NCBI GenBank assembly: GCA_910578035.1
Contig: CAJTOB010000002.1
Coordinates: 27,305 to 91,304 of the forward strand
DNA: 64,000 bases
Direction of reading: 5' to 3'
Source of the DNA: an uncultured Muribaculaceae bacterium
GTDB taxonomy: Bacteria; Bacteroidota; Bacteroidia; Bacteroidales; Muribaculaceae
Shown: positions 34,900 to 43,734 of the stretch, one piece after another
Layout of the letters: every line of letters starts with the position of its first letter
Position numbering within the stretch: position 1 is the first letter of the stretch
Position numbers and translations under genes: made by a program
The notes under the pieces: model-generated
What the model was told of the DNA's origin: nothing
The model's input: the letters and a program-made list of their open reading frames with translations, nothing else
Database searches by the model: none

Positions 34900-36681
34900 A
34901 TGGCTAAGATAAAGGAAGTACTGAGTTCGGAGGTCCATTGGCAGGTGGCCGGTTGGAATACTAAGGATCAGGCAAACATACGCATTAGACAGTTGCTGGG
35001 CGACGAGGCCTCTATGTTTGCTCCTGTCTTTGTGACTCATGGCGGATATTACTGGTCCGATGCCGAGCCATATGGCTGGGCTATGCTCAGCGATGCGCCT
35101 GAGGCCGACAAGGCGCTCGTACTCGGAACTATTGATGAACTTTGCCGCCGCACGATAGCGCGCTTTCCGGCTCAGAAGGGCCGGATAGAGCGCATATTCA
35201 GCTGGCCGAACGATGATTTTGTGTTCTGGCGGCGCGATGCCGACGGGCTTCGTGTGCTGGTGACCGGATGGGGTTTCGCCAATTATAACCGTGCAAGAGG
35301 CGGAAGTATAGTCGAAGCTCCCGACGAAAGCAATATCCGCGAGGTTTCTCTTGCTTTTACTGTCGATGGTATCAGGCAAGCTCGCCGTCGTTTCGAAATC
35401 ATGCAGGGTGTGAACTGGAACTGCATGGATACTGACACGGATGGCACTTTCGGACTTGGTCGCCTGACGCCGGGCGAAGAGTTGTGTGTCCGCGATATCG
35501 CGACCGGCCGAGAGTTTATAGAGACCATAGGCGACGATACTACAATGCTCGACCTCGATGTGACGGAGTATATTGACGTCATTATCAATGCAGTGTGCGA
35601 CGGCGCCCCGCTTGACCGCGAGATTGCTGAAATAGGCTATGGCCACCGAAGCGATTCTTTCGCGATTGAATCGGGACGCGCGGCGCGGCGTCTGCCATGG
35701 CTTGACGGACAGCTTTGCACTGTGTCTGTGAGAGGACAGAAACAGACTCGCGAACTGGTTAAAGATGCCGTAAACGAGTTTGATTTCGATTTCACGGTAG
35801 CCAATATGAAGCTTACTGTGCATGTGAGCGGTGACAGTAATCCGATTTCCGGCGAGCCAATAGATATTATGTATGCCGGGGCGCCCCGCCGTGGCGTAAG
35901 CGGTGCTGACGGCTCATTCGTAACGGCTATAGAGCAGAGAGCAGATGCCGCAGTGGTGGCGATAACAGTCCGCGACCAGACCCGCGAGGTGTCTTTTGCC
36001 GACGGCGACACTTTTGTCGAATTTACTTTCGATACGCCTCCGGCAGAAATATTCGAAGCGACAGTACGTACTATAGACCTTGATGGCAATCCGGTGCTGA
36101 ACTATTCGATAACTGTAGATACCGGGGGTGGCCCGAATGAATATCTTACCGACTATAAGGCATGTGTGGCTGTCGGAACTGTGAAATCAGGCAAGACCAT
36201 GACTGTTGCCGACGCCACCGATGCGAGAATACGCAAAGTGTTTGAGCTTGATAGATTTAATGCTCTTTATGACTTCGTGTTGCCTTATCACGGCGAACCG
36301 ACTGCAGGCGATTGCCTGCTGCGTGTGATTGAGGCCGATGGGAAACCCTCGAGGCGCACGACTGTGATTTTGAGTCAGGGCGAGACACGAGTGATGGCTC
36401 ATCTTGATGATAAAGGCGAAATGTGTTTCGAATCGGCCGATTTTACCTTTGGCAGTCCTATGAAAGTCAGTATGTTCAGCCAACGGCGTACATTTCCTGA
36501 ACTATCGTTCACCCTCGATAAGGATGAAAAGGAATATGAACTCAAGGAAGTAGACGGCCCCACACCGTGGTGGAAAATAGCGGGGGAGATAGTTCTTGCT
36601 CTGGCAATTGTTTTCGGTCTTTTTTCCCTTTACTGTATCTGGGGAGCTATGTTTAGATATTTAACCAATATATTTGCGTGA
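34900..36681 (+). CDS. Unknown protein with beta-sandwich repeats and C-terminal membrane anchor
   Basis: A 593-residue protein, not recognised as a named family. Residues ~1-210 form an N-terminal domain (HWQVAGWNTKDQANIRIRQLLG). From ~300 to 550 there are two or three repeats resembling carboxypeptidase-regulatory/CNA-B-like beta sandwiches (KLTVHVSGDSNPISGEPID; ATVRTIDLDGNPVLNYSITV; CLLRVIEADGKPSRRTTVIL). One membrane helix (WKIAGEIVLALAIVFGLFSL) lies near the C-terminus, with no signal peptide. The topology matches the preceding gene, 2 bp upstream, so the two may form a pair. Confidence 0.72.
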   Translation: MAKIKEVLSSEVHWQVAGWNTKDQANIRIRQLLGDEASMFAPVFVTHGGYYWSDAEPYGWAMLSDAPEADKALVLGTIDELCRRTIARFPAQKGRIERIFSWPNDDFVFWRRDADGLRVLVTGWGFANYNRARGGSIVEAPDESNIREVSLAFTVDGIRQARRRFEIMQGVNWNCMDTDTDGTFGLGRLTPGEELCVRDIATGREFIETIGDDTTMLDLDVTEYIDVIINAVCDGAPLDREIAEIGYGHRSDSFAIESGRAARRLPWLDGQLCTVSVRGQKQTRELVKDAVNEFDFDFTVANMKLTVHVSGDSNPISGEPIDIMYAGAPRRGVSGADGSFVTAIEQRADAAVVAITVRDQTREVSFADGDTFVEFTFDTPPAEIFEATVRTIDLDGNPVLNYSITVDTGGGPNEYLTDYKACVAVGTVKSGKTMTVADATDARIRKVFELDRFNALYDFVLPYHGEPTAGDCLLRVIEADGKPSRRTTVILSQGETRVMAHLDDKGEMCFESADFTFGSPMKVSMFSQRRTFPELSFTLDKDEKEYELKEVDGPTPWWKIAGEIVLALAIVFGLFSLYCIWGAMFRYLTNIFA

Positions 36682-36683
36682 CC

Positions 36684-36971
36684 ATGATGCATATGCAAAG
36701 TTTTTTCATCAATACGGCCTATCCTCTTGTATATGTGATGAGCCTGCTGGCGTTTGTTGTCGTGGCATACGACAAGCATCTTGCCGCATTCGGTCTTCGG
36801 CGTGTGCCTGAATTTGTGGTTTATATACTGACGCTGGCCATGGGCGCATTCGGCACATTGTGCGGCATGATTATTTTCGGCAATTACACCGATAAAAAGT
36901 TGTTTGTATTTGGGGTGCCTGTAGTTCTTGTGTTGCAACTGGCGTTTGTTGTCTATAAAATTATGAGCTGA
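36684..36971 (+). CDS. DUF1294-like small membrane protein
   Basis: A 95-residue protein with three predicted membrane helices. The stretch LAMGAFGTLCGMIIFGNYTDKKLF resembles the DUF1294 motif (GG.GA..GM..FRHKT.K..F), but with Asn-Tyr instead of His-Lys. The function of DUF1294 is unknown. It is 2 bp after the previous gene using the ATG at 36684; a GTG at 36678 overlapping the upstream stop is also possible. Confidence 0.65.
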   Translation: MMHMQSFFINTAYPLVYVMSLLAFVVVAYDKHLAAFGLRRVPEFVVYILTLAMGAFGTLCGMIIFGNYTDKKLFVFGVPVVLVLQLAFVVYKIMS

Positions 36972-36975
36972 TATT

Positions 36976-37536
36976 ATGATTGCGAAAAATGGGTTAAAAA
37001 TATTTCTCGGCGCTATATATCTGGTTCTTATAGCCGTGCTTCTTATGCAGGGCTGCGACAATGAGGCGTCTGCAGCAGATGACAGGCCTATTGACGAGCA
37101 GGAAGCCATCGAAGCGGCCGAAGAAATAGGCGGCGACGGCGAGATAAAGATAACGTTGCTGTGGAATTTTTATGGCGATGTCGATTTACATGTGACCCAG
37201 CCTAATGGCGTGGAACTGAGTTTTCGGGAGATGCGCGACCGCCGTACCGGCGGCCGTCTTGACGTCGATAACCGTGAGGGAGGTCGAGGCTCAGCTGAAA
37301 ATGTATATTGGACGCGGCCTTTGAAAGGCAAATATCGTGTCAATGTCGAAATGTATCGTATATCCCTGCAGTCGCGCCGTGGCGGCGAAGCCAAAGTGGT
37401 TGTGAAAAATGGCGGTGAAACAAGTACATACACCGTACGGCTCACTTTTGAAGGCCAGAATGTGCTCGTCACCGAATTTTTCTACGACCCGGACGCAGTC
37501 CGCGCTACGACTCCGGCCGATTCTGTCGCAGTGTGA
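36976..37536 (+). CDS. DUF2135/YfaP-like lipoprotein, last gene of the SrfB operon
   Basis: A 186-residue protein with an N-terminal hydrophobic segment and a plausible but non-ideal lipobox (LLMQGC, Cys27). Residues ~55-165 carry the YfaP/DUF2135 signature: LLWNFYGDVDLHVTQPNG, then GGRLDVDNREGG and RPLKGKYRVNVEMY. In other bacteria such domains sit with von Willebrand A-type and envelope proteins. A periplasmic, possibly metal-dependent beta-sandwich role is inferred. It follows the DUF1294-like gene by 4 bp and ends the run; the next gene has its own promoter. Confidence 0.75.
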   Translation: MIAKNGLKIFLGAIYLVLIAVLLMQGCDNEASAADDRPIDEQEAIEAAEEIGGDGEIKITLLWNFYGDVDLHVTQPNGVELSFREMRDRRTGGRLDVDNREGGRGSAENVYWTRPLKGKYRVNVEMYRISLQSRRGGEAKVVVKNGGETSTYTVRLTFEGQNVLVTEFFYDPDAVRATTPADSVAV

Positions 37537-37600
37537 TGCAAAAGATGTGAAAGAAGTGGTTTAATGCCACCCTCTAAGGGTGCTATTGGCGAAATTTTGC

Positions 37601-37608
37601 TATATTTG
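37601..37608 (+). promoter_or_regulatory. -7 element (TATATTTG) for the ABC-F gene
   Basis: TATATTTG lies 20 bp before the ATG at 37629, separating the ABC-F gene from the SrfB operon. Confidence 0.55.
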
Positions 37609-37628
37609 CAGATTGAAACTGATAGCAA

Positions 37629-39593
37629 ATGATATCTGTCAATAACCTTTCTGTCGAGTTCAGCGCGAAGGCGCTGTTCGACAATATCAACTATGTAATC
37701 AATCCTAAGGATAAGATAGCCCTCGTCGGAAAGAACGGAGCGGGCAAGAGTACTATGCTCAAGATTATTGCCGGTCTGCAGAAGCCGACGTCGGGCAATG
37801 TTGTTGTGCCCGACGGCGTGACTGTAGGCTATCTCCCACAGCAGATGGTGCTTGCCGATAATACAACCGTGCTCGACGAAGTACGCAAGGTCTATGCCCA
37901 TCTTGAAGATATGCACCGACGTCTCGACGAACTGGCCGAGGAGGCCCAGAACCGTACAGACTATGAGTCGGACGAATATCAGAAGCTGATAGAGAATATT
38001 TCGTCGCTTACTGAATATCTGGCGATAGCCGACAGCGATAACAATGAGGCCGAAATGGAAAAGACGCTTATCGGCCTCGGTTTCGAACGCAGCGATTTCG
38101 TGCGCCCGACATCGGAGTTCAGCGGTGGCTGGCGCATGCGTATCGAGCTGGCGAAAATCCTTCTGCAGCGCCCCGACGTGCTCCTGCTCGACGAACCGAC
38201 CAACCATCTTGACATTGAGTCTATCCAATGGCTCGAAAACTTCCTTATAACCAAGGCAAAGGCTGTGGTCCTGGTGAGTCATGACCGTGCGTTTCTCGAC
38301 AATGTGACGAACCGCACAATAGAAATCAATCTCGGCAAAATCTACGACTATGCCGTGAACTACTCTAAGTTCGTTGTCCTTCGCGACGAGCGCATAGAGC
38401 AGCAGATGCGCGCATACCGAAACCAGCAGAAGCAGATTGCCGATACCGAGGAGTTTATAGAGCGTTTCCGCTATAAAGCAACCAAATCAGTGCAGGTGCA
38501 GAGCCGTATCAAGCAACTGGCCAAGATAGAGCGTATAGAGGTCGATGAGGTCGATACCTCGCGTCTTAACCTTCGATTTCCGCCGGCACCCCGTTCCGGC
38601 GATTTCCCGCTGATTATCGAGGAGGTCGGCAAGGCCTACGGCGACCATCAGGTTTTCGACCATGCAACATTCACACTTCGTCGAGGCGAGAAAGTTGCTT
38701 TTGTCGGGAAGAACGGCCAGGGAAAGTCTACGCTCGTCAAATGTATCATGGGCGAGATTCCTTTTACAGGCTCGCTTCGGGTAGGCCACAATGTGAAAAT
38801 AGGCTACTTCGCCCAGAATCAGGCTCAGCTGCTTGATGGAGAGCTGACAGTATTCGATACCATCGACCATGTTGCTGTCGGCGATATCCGCACTAAAATC
38901 CGCGATATACTTGGCGCATTCATGTTTGGCGGCGAAGCTTCCGACAAGAAGGTGAAAGTGCTGTCGGGAGGCGAGAAGACCCGGCTTGCAATGATAAAAC
39001 TGCTTCTCGAGCCCGTCAATCTGCTGATACTCGACGAGCCTACCAACCACCTAGACATGAAGACGAAGGATATCCTCAAGCAGGCTATCCGCGACTTCGA
39101 CGGCACTGTGATAGTCGTTAGCCACGACCGAGAATTCCTCGACGGCCTTGTGGAGAAAGTATATGAATTCGGCGGCGGCAAGGTTACAGAATGTCTCGGA
39201 GGTATCTACGAATTTCTCGAGAAGAAGCGCATAGCCTCTCTTTCGGAACTTGAATTCAAGCAGAAATCCGAACCGCAGTCTGAAAAAGGCACGAAAAATG
39301 CTTCGAAACAGCCGGAAACTCCGGCGCAGACAGCCCAGGCACCGAAACTGAGCTATGCCGAGCAACGCGAGCGCGAGAAAACCCTCAAGCGAGCTGCCCG
39401 AAAAGTGGAGGATGCCGAAAAAGAAGTGGAAAAGCGGGAAGCCGACATTGCTGAAATAGAAGCGAAGATAGCATCCGGCGACCTTGCCGATGATATATAC
39501 ACCCGACATGCCGCGGCCGTCAAGGAACTTGAGAATGCCATGAGCATGTGGGAACTGGCACAAATGGAATATGATGAACTCAAACAACAATAA
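37629..39593 (+). CDS. ABC-F family ATPase (ribosome-associated)
   Basis: A 654-residue protein with two ABC domains and no membrane helices, the mark of ABC-F translation factors. Domain 1: GKNGAGKSTML, FSGGWRMRIELAK, LLLDEPTNHLD. Domain 2: GKNGQGKSTLVK, LSGGEKTRLAMIK, LLILDEPTNHLD. The interdomain linker (~residues 240-310, RNQQKQIADTEEFIERFRYKATKSVQVQSR) is the arm that reaches the ribosomal P/E site. A charged coiled-coil C-terminus (REKTLKRAARKVEDAEKEVEKRE) is like that of Uup/YdiF types. A housekeeping role is more likely than drug resistance. Confidence 0.92.
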   Translation: MISVNNLSVEFSAKALFDNINYVINPKDKIALVGKNGAGKSTMLKIIAGLQKPTSGNVVVPDGVTVGYLPQQMVLADNTTVLDEVRKVYAHLEDMHRRLDELAEEAQNRTDYESDEYQKLIENISSLTEYLAIADSDNNEAEMEKTLIGLGFERSDFVRPTSEFSGGWRMRIELAKILLQRPDVLLLDEPTNHLDIESIQWLENFLITKAKAVVLVSHDRAFLDNVTNRTIEINLGKIYDYAVNYSKFVVLRDERIEQQMRAYRNQQKQIADTEEFIERFRYKATKSVQVQSRIKQLAKIERIEVDEVDTSRLNLRFPPAPRSGDFPLIIEEVGKAYGDHQVFDHATFTLRRGEKVAFVGKNGQGKSTLVKCIMGEIPFTGSLRVGHNVKIGYFAQNQAQLLDGELTVFDTIDHVAVGDIRTKIRDILGAFMFGGEASDKKVKVLSGGEKTRLAMIKLLLEPVNLLILDEPTNHLDMKTKDILKQAIRDFDGTVIVVSHDREFLDGLVEKVYEFGGGKVTECLGGIYEFLEKKRIASLSELEFKQKSEPQSEKGTKNASKQPETPAQTAQAPKLSYAEQREREKTLKRAARKVEDAEKEVEKREADIAEIEAKIASGDLADDIYTRHAAAVKELENAMSMWELAQMEYDELKQQ

Positions 39594-39612
39594 ACCAATA
39601 TATTTAGTAACA

Positions 39613-41634
39613 ATGCGCAGTAAAACTTATTTTATCATTGGCGCAATGCTCGCAGCCGGTCTTGCTACCGGTTCGTGCAATCGCCAGCAGGCGCCAAAGG
39701 GAATCGACACCAGTCATCTCGACACCAGCGTGCAGCCGGGAGACGATTTCTATGACTATGCATGCGGCGGCTGGATGAAAGCCAACCCGCTCAAGCCCGA
39801 ATATTCGCGCTTCGGAACTTTCGACCAGCTCGGCGAGAACAACCGCGAGCAGGTGCGTGAACTGGTGCTCGGTCTTGACCGCACTACTGCCGAGAAGGGC
39901 TCCAACGCCCAGAAAATCGCCGACCTCTATGCAATGGGCATGGACAGCGTGCGTCTCAACGAGCAGGGCATCGAGCCTCTCAAGGCCGATCTCGAAGTTA
40001 TAGCCACAACGCCCCGCGAGAAAATCGTAGAGCTCATGGCTACTATGCCCGGTCTTGATGTTTTCTTCGGAACCGGCGTTATGGCCGACCTCAAGAATTC
40101 GGATATCAACACCATGTACTGGGGTCAGGGCGGTCTTGGCCTCGGCGACCGCGACTATTACACCGACCAGACAGAGCGCGCCGAGAGCGTACGTGCCGCT
40201 TACCGCACATATCTCACTACTATAGCCGCTCTTATCGGCTATGACGAAGCTCGTGCAAACGAATTTGCAGACAACGTAATGGCTATCGAGACAGAGCTTG
40301 CTGGCAAACAGATGACCCGCACTGAAATGCGCAACATCGCCGCTTGCTACAATCCTACTACCGTTGCCGAACTTGCAAAAAAATATCCCAATGTTGACCT
40401 CAAAGGGTATTTCAAGCACCAGAATCTTGATGTGGATACCGTTGTGGTAGAGCAGCCCGCTTATTTCGCAGCTGTAGCAGAAGCTCTCGCCAAGCAGCCC
40501 GAACAGATTCTCCGCGACTATATGACTGCTTCTTATGTGGGTTCGGCCGCAAACTATCTCGGCGATGACTTCATCAACGCCAACTTTGCCCTCAACCAGG
40601 TGATGTCGGGTGTTGAAGAGCAGCAGCCCCGCTGGAAGCGTGCTCTCGCTGTGCCTAACGGCATTCTTGGCGAAGCCCTCGGCCAGCTCTACGTGGAAAA
40701 ATACTTCCCCGCAAGCTCGAAAGAGAAGATGCTTGCACTCGTCGGCAATCTCCAGAAAGCTCTCGGCCAGCATATCGATAACCTTACATGGATGAGCGAC
40801 TCGACCAAGGCCCGCGCCCAGGAAAAACTCGCTGCATTTACTGTGAAAATCGGCTATCCCGATGAATGGCGCGACTATTCCGAGCTTACAATCGACCCCG
40901 AACTTCCTTACTGGAAGAATGTGCAGAATGCAATCCTCTTCAATACTGCCTACAACAACTCTGACTACGGCAAACCCGTAGACCGCAGCCGCTGGCACAT
41001 GTCGCCCCAGACTGTGAATGCTTACTACAACCCCACTACCAACGAAATCTGTTTCCCGGCAGGTATTCTCCAGGCTCCTTTCTTTGATCCTGAGGCAGAC
41101 GATGCCGTTAACTACGGTGCAATCGGTGTTGTTATCGGCCACGAAATGACTCATGGCTTCGACGACCAGGGCCGTCAGTTCGACAAGGACGGTAACTTCG
41201 AAGACTGGTGGACAGCAGCCGACGCTGAGGCTTTCAACGCTCTTGCCGACAAGCTTGTTGCTCAGTTCGACAGCATAGAGGTAGCTCCCGGCACCAAGGC
41301 AAACGGTCGTCTCACTCTTGGCGAGAACATTGCCGACCAGGGCGGTCTCCGTGTGGCTTATACCGCTTACCACAATGCTCTCGGCGACAATGAAGGCGAA
41401 GTAATCGACGGCTTCACCCCCGACCAGCGCTTCTATCTTGCTTACTCGAATGTGTGGGCCGGCAATATCCGCGATGCCGAAATCCTTTCGCGCACAACAT
41501 CAGACCCCCACTCGCTGGGTCGCTGGCGTGTGAACGCTACCCTCAAGAATATCGCACCCTTCTATACCGCTTTCGATATTACCGAGGGCCAGCCGATGTT
41601 CCTTCCCGAGGCTGAGCGTGTAGTTATCTGGTAA
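39613..41634 (+). CDS. M13 (neprilysin/PepO-like) metallopeptidase lipoprotein
   Basis: A 673-residue zinc endopeptidase. The lipoprotein signal ends at ATGSC (Cys22). The zinc site is intact: HEMTH (His510, Glu511, His514) in VVIGHEMTHGFDDQGRQFD, and the third ligand Glu571 in LGENIADQGG. The substrate-binding NxY-like motif appears as VNAYYNPTTNEICFPAGIL. M13 enzymes cleave oligopeptides and are common in the Bacteroidales periplasm. I use the ATG at 39613; an ATG at 39571 would overlap the ABC-F gene and lengthen the signal peptide unreasonably. Confidence 0.94.
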   Translation: MRSKTYFIIGAMLAAGLATGSCNRQQAPKGIDTSHLDTSVQPGDDFYDYACGGWMKANPLKPEYSRFGTFDQLGENNREQVRELVLGLDRTTAEKGSNAQKIADLYAMGMDSVRLNEQGIEPLKADLEVIATTPREKIVELMATMPGLDVFFGTGVMADLKNSDINTMYWGQGGLGLGDRDYYTDQTERAESVRAAYRTYLTTIAALIGYDEARANEFADNVMAIETELAGKQMTRTEMRNIAACYNPTTVAELAKKYPNVDLKGYFKHQNLDVDTVVVEQPAYFAAVAEALAKQPEQILRDYMTASYVGSAANYLGDDFINANFALNQVMSGVEEQQPRWKRALAVPNGILGEALGQLYVEKYFPASSKEKMLALVGNLQKALGQHIDNLTWMSDSTKARAQEKLAAFTVKIGYPDEWRDYSELTIDPELPYWKNVQNAILFNTAYNNSDYGKPVDRSRWHMSPQTVNAYYNPTTNEICFPAGILQAPFFDPEADDAVNYGAIGVVIGHEMTHGFDDQGRQFDKDGNFEDWWTAADAEAFNALADKLVAQFDSIEVAPGTKANGRLTLGENIADQGGLRVAYTAYHNALGDNEGEVIDGFTPDQRFYLAYSNVWAGNIRDAEILSRTTSDPHSLGRWRVNATLKNIAPFYTAFDITEGQPMFLPEAERVVIW

Positions 41635-41647
41635 TTTTTTCAAATAA

Positions 41648-41678
41648 AGAAAGGAGTCATGTTTTTTGGCTCCTTTCT
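41648..41678 (+). terminator. Hairpin after the M13 peptidase gene
   Basis: AGAAAGGAGTCA (41648-41659) pairs with TGGCTCCTTTCT (41667-41678) over 12 bp with one G-T pair and a 7-base T-rich loop. A T-run after the stem is missing, so it may be a weak terminator or an attenuating hairpin before the next gene. Confidence 0.5.
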
Positions 41679-41694
41679 ATAACTCCTCTATGAT

Positions 41695-42498
41695 ATGAAT
41701 AAAATATTTAAGAAATGTCTTGTGGCCGGCATGATTATTCTCGCCGCAGCCGGACTCGGTTCATGCTCTAAAAAGAGCAGCGAGCCTTCTGCTCTTATAG
41801 CTCAGAGCGAGAGAATCAGCGGCGAACTCAGCAAGATTGCGGAGGAAAGCCCGATGTATCTCGAATCGGCCGGTGCTTCCTATGCCGACGGTGTTCTGAG
41901 TGTGGATATTAAATATTCAGACCCTCTTGCTGCTGTAGGCGATTATTCGCAGGCATTGGTGGAATACGTTGTTTCCATATGGCTGAAAGGCCATCTTGGA
42001 GCAGACCTCGACACTACTCTAAATACTCTTTCGTCGGAACAGGGTTCGCTCAAGATTACCCTTGGCGGTGCTGACGGAGCTTCGAAAGAATTTACAATTT
42101 CGTCTGCCCGTCTGAAGAAGCTGCTTGTTCTCAAGCCCAGCGAACTCAATTTCTCGGCAGTGAAAGACAATGTGGCATTGCTTATGGAGCGCCGCAGCAG
42201 TCTTTATGGAGACGAATACAAGGCAGAAGACGCTTCTTTCAGTTTTACGACAGGTTTTGCGCAGTACACCCTTGTATTTGAGTCGGCCACACAGTATTCC
42301 AACCTCACACAGGATAGTCTCCGCGGCCGCTATCAGAAGGCTCTCAAAGACCAATATGAGAATTACGGAGCCTGTGCGCCCGTTATCACCGAACTTCTGA
42401 AGTCGCTTGGAGTAGAAGGCTATCGCTTTGTCTACGAGGCTAAGAACAATGAGTCGAAAACCCTGAAGGCCGCTCTTCCCTGGCGCCTGTTCGAATAA
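41695..42498 (+). CDS. Unknown lipoprotein
   Basis: A 267-residue protein with a clear lipobox, GLGSC (Cys24), followed by a Ser/Lys-rich start (SKKSSE) rather than the acidic surface signal. The rest looks like a soluble alpha/beta domain (PMYLESAGASYADGVLSVDI; GSLKITLGGADGASKEFTIS) without membrane segments. I do not recognise the family. It sits 2 bp before pepT and may be cotranscribed with it. Confidence 0.75.
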   Translation: MNKIFKKCLVAGMIILAAAGLGSCSKKSSEPSALIAQSERISGELSKIAEESPMYLESAGASYADGVLSVDIKYSDPLAAVGDYSQALVEYVVSIWLKGHLGADLDTTLNTLSSEQGSLKITLGGADGASKEFTISSARLKKLLVLKPSELNFSAVKDNVALLMERRSSLYGDEYKAEDASFSFTTGFAQYTLVFESATQYSNLTQDSLRGRYQKALKDQYENYGACAPVITELLKSLGVEGYRFVYEAKNNESKTLKAALPWRLFE

Positions 42499-42500
42499 TT

Positions 42501-43733
42501 ATGAATATGAATTTAGTAGACCGTTTCCTGAGTTATGTGAAGTTCGATACCCAAAGCGACGAACTCACCAACCTCACGCCTTCGACACCCGGCCAGATGA
42601 TATTCGCCGAGCACCTCCAGGAGGAGCTCGAAGCATTGGGCCTGTCGGAAATCAGTCTCGACGAGAATGGCTACCTTATGGCTACTCTTCCGGCCAATAC
42701 GGACGAAGATGTGCCTGTGGTAGGCTTCATAGCTCACCTCGATACATCGCCCGATATGTCGGGCCGTCATGTGTCGCCTCGTATAGTACAGTCATATGAC
42801 GGGGCAGACATAGTGCTCAATGCCGAGAAGGGAATTGTCCTTTCACCGGCTGAATTTCCGGAACTGCTTGACTACAAGGGTCAGGATTTGATTGTGACCG
42901 ACGGCAATACGCTGCTTGGCGCGGACGATAAGGCCGGTATCGCCGAAATCATTTCGGCTGTAGACTATCTCAAATCTCATCCGGAAATCAAACACGGTAA
43001 AATCCGTATCGCCTTCAATCCCGACGAAGAGATAGGGCAGGGTGCGCATAAGTTTGATGTCGAGCGCTTCGGTGCCGACTGGGCCTACACAATGGACGGC
43101 GGCGAAATCGGCGAGCTCGAATACGAGAACTTCAATGCCGCTGTCGCCCGGGTGACTTTTGAGGGCCGCAACGTGCATCCCGGTTATGCGAAACACAAGA
43201 TGATAAATTCCATGCGTATCGCAAACCAGTTTGTGATAATGCTTCCCCGCTGGGAGACTCCGGAGCATACCGAAGATTACGAAGGATTCTATCACCTTGT
43301 GTCGATGGAAGGCACTGTAGAAAAGACTGTGCTGACCTATATAATCCGCGACCACGACCGCGACCGTTTCGAGCGCCGCAAGAAAGAGCTCGAACACCTT
43401 GCCCGCAAAATCAACCACGAGTTTCCGGGTTGCTGCTCTATCGAAATCAAAGACCAGTATTATAATATGCGCGAGAAAGTAGAGCCTGTGATGTATATCG
43501 TCGAGATTGCCGAAGAGGCCATGCGACGGGCCGGTGTTACACCGAAGGTGCAGCCTATCCGCGGCGGAACAGACGGCGCGCAGCTCTCTTTCAAGGGTCT
43601 ACCTTGCCCCAACATATTCGCTGGCGGGCTCAATTTCCATGGCCGCTACGAATTCGTGCCTATTCCGTCGATGGAGAAGGCCGCAGACGTTATTGTAGAG
43701 ATAGCCCGTCTTGTAGCTGACCGTCGCCGCTGA
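42501..43733 (+). CDS. pepT: Peptidase T (tripeptide aminopeptidase)
   Basis: A 410-residue M20B metallopeptidase that removes the N-terminal residue of tripeptides in the cytoplasm. The two-zinc site motifs are in order: FIAHLDTSPD, NTLLGADDKAGIAEI, AFNPDEEIGQG, TMDGGEIGELEYENFNA and the C-terminal PIRGGTDGAQLSF with CPNIFAGGLNFHGRYE. The length matches PepT. A second in-frame ATG two codons downstream is also possible. The miaA start lies 1 bp after the stop. Confidence 0.95.
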   Translation: MNMNLVDRFLSYVKFDTQSDELTNLTPSTPGQMIFAEHLQEELEALGLSEISLDENGYLMATLPANTDEDVPVVGFIAHLDTSPDMSGRHVSPRIVQSYDGADIVLNAEKGIVLSPAEFPELLDYKGQDLIVTDGNTLLGADDKAGIAEIISAVDYLKSHPEIKHGKIRIAFNPDEEIGQGAHKFDVERFGADWAYTMDGGEIGELEYENFNAAVARVTFEGRNVHPGYAKHKMINSMRIANQFVIMLPRWETPEHTEDYEGFYHLVSMEGTVEKTVLTYIIRDHDRDRFERRKKELEHLARKINHEFPGCCSIEIKDQYYNMREKVEPVMYIVEIAEEAMRRAGVTPKVQPIRGGTDGAQLSFKGLPCPNIFAGGLNFHGRYEFVPIPSMEKAADVIVEIARLVADRRR

Positions 43734-43734
43734 T

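Noticed and set aside
34234..35823. A 529-residue minus-strand frame across two operon genes
   Set aside because: It crosses the boundary of two same-strand genes and has low-complexity composition, so it is a codon-bias shadow.
39604..41373. A 589-residue minus-strand frame across the M13 peptidase gene
   Set aside because: The plus strand carries HEMTH, GENIAD and a lipobox; the antisense frame has no motif.
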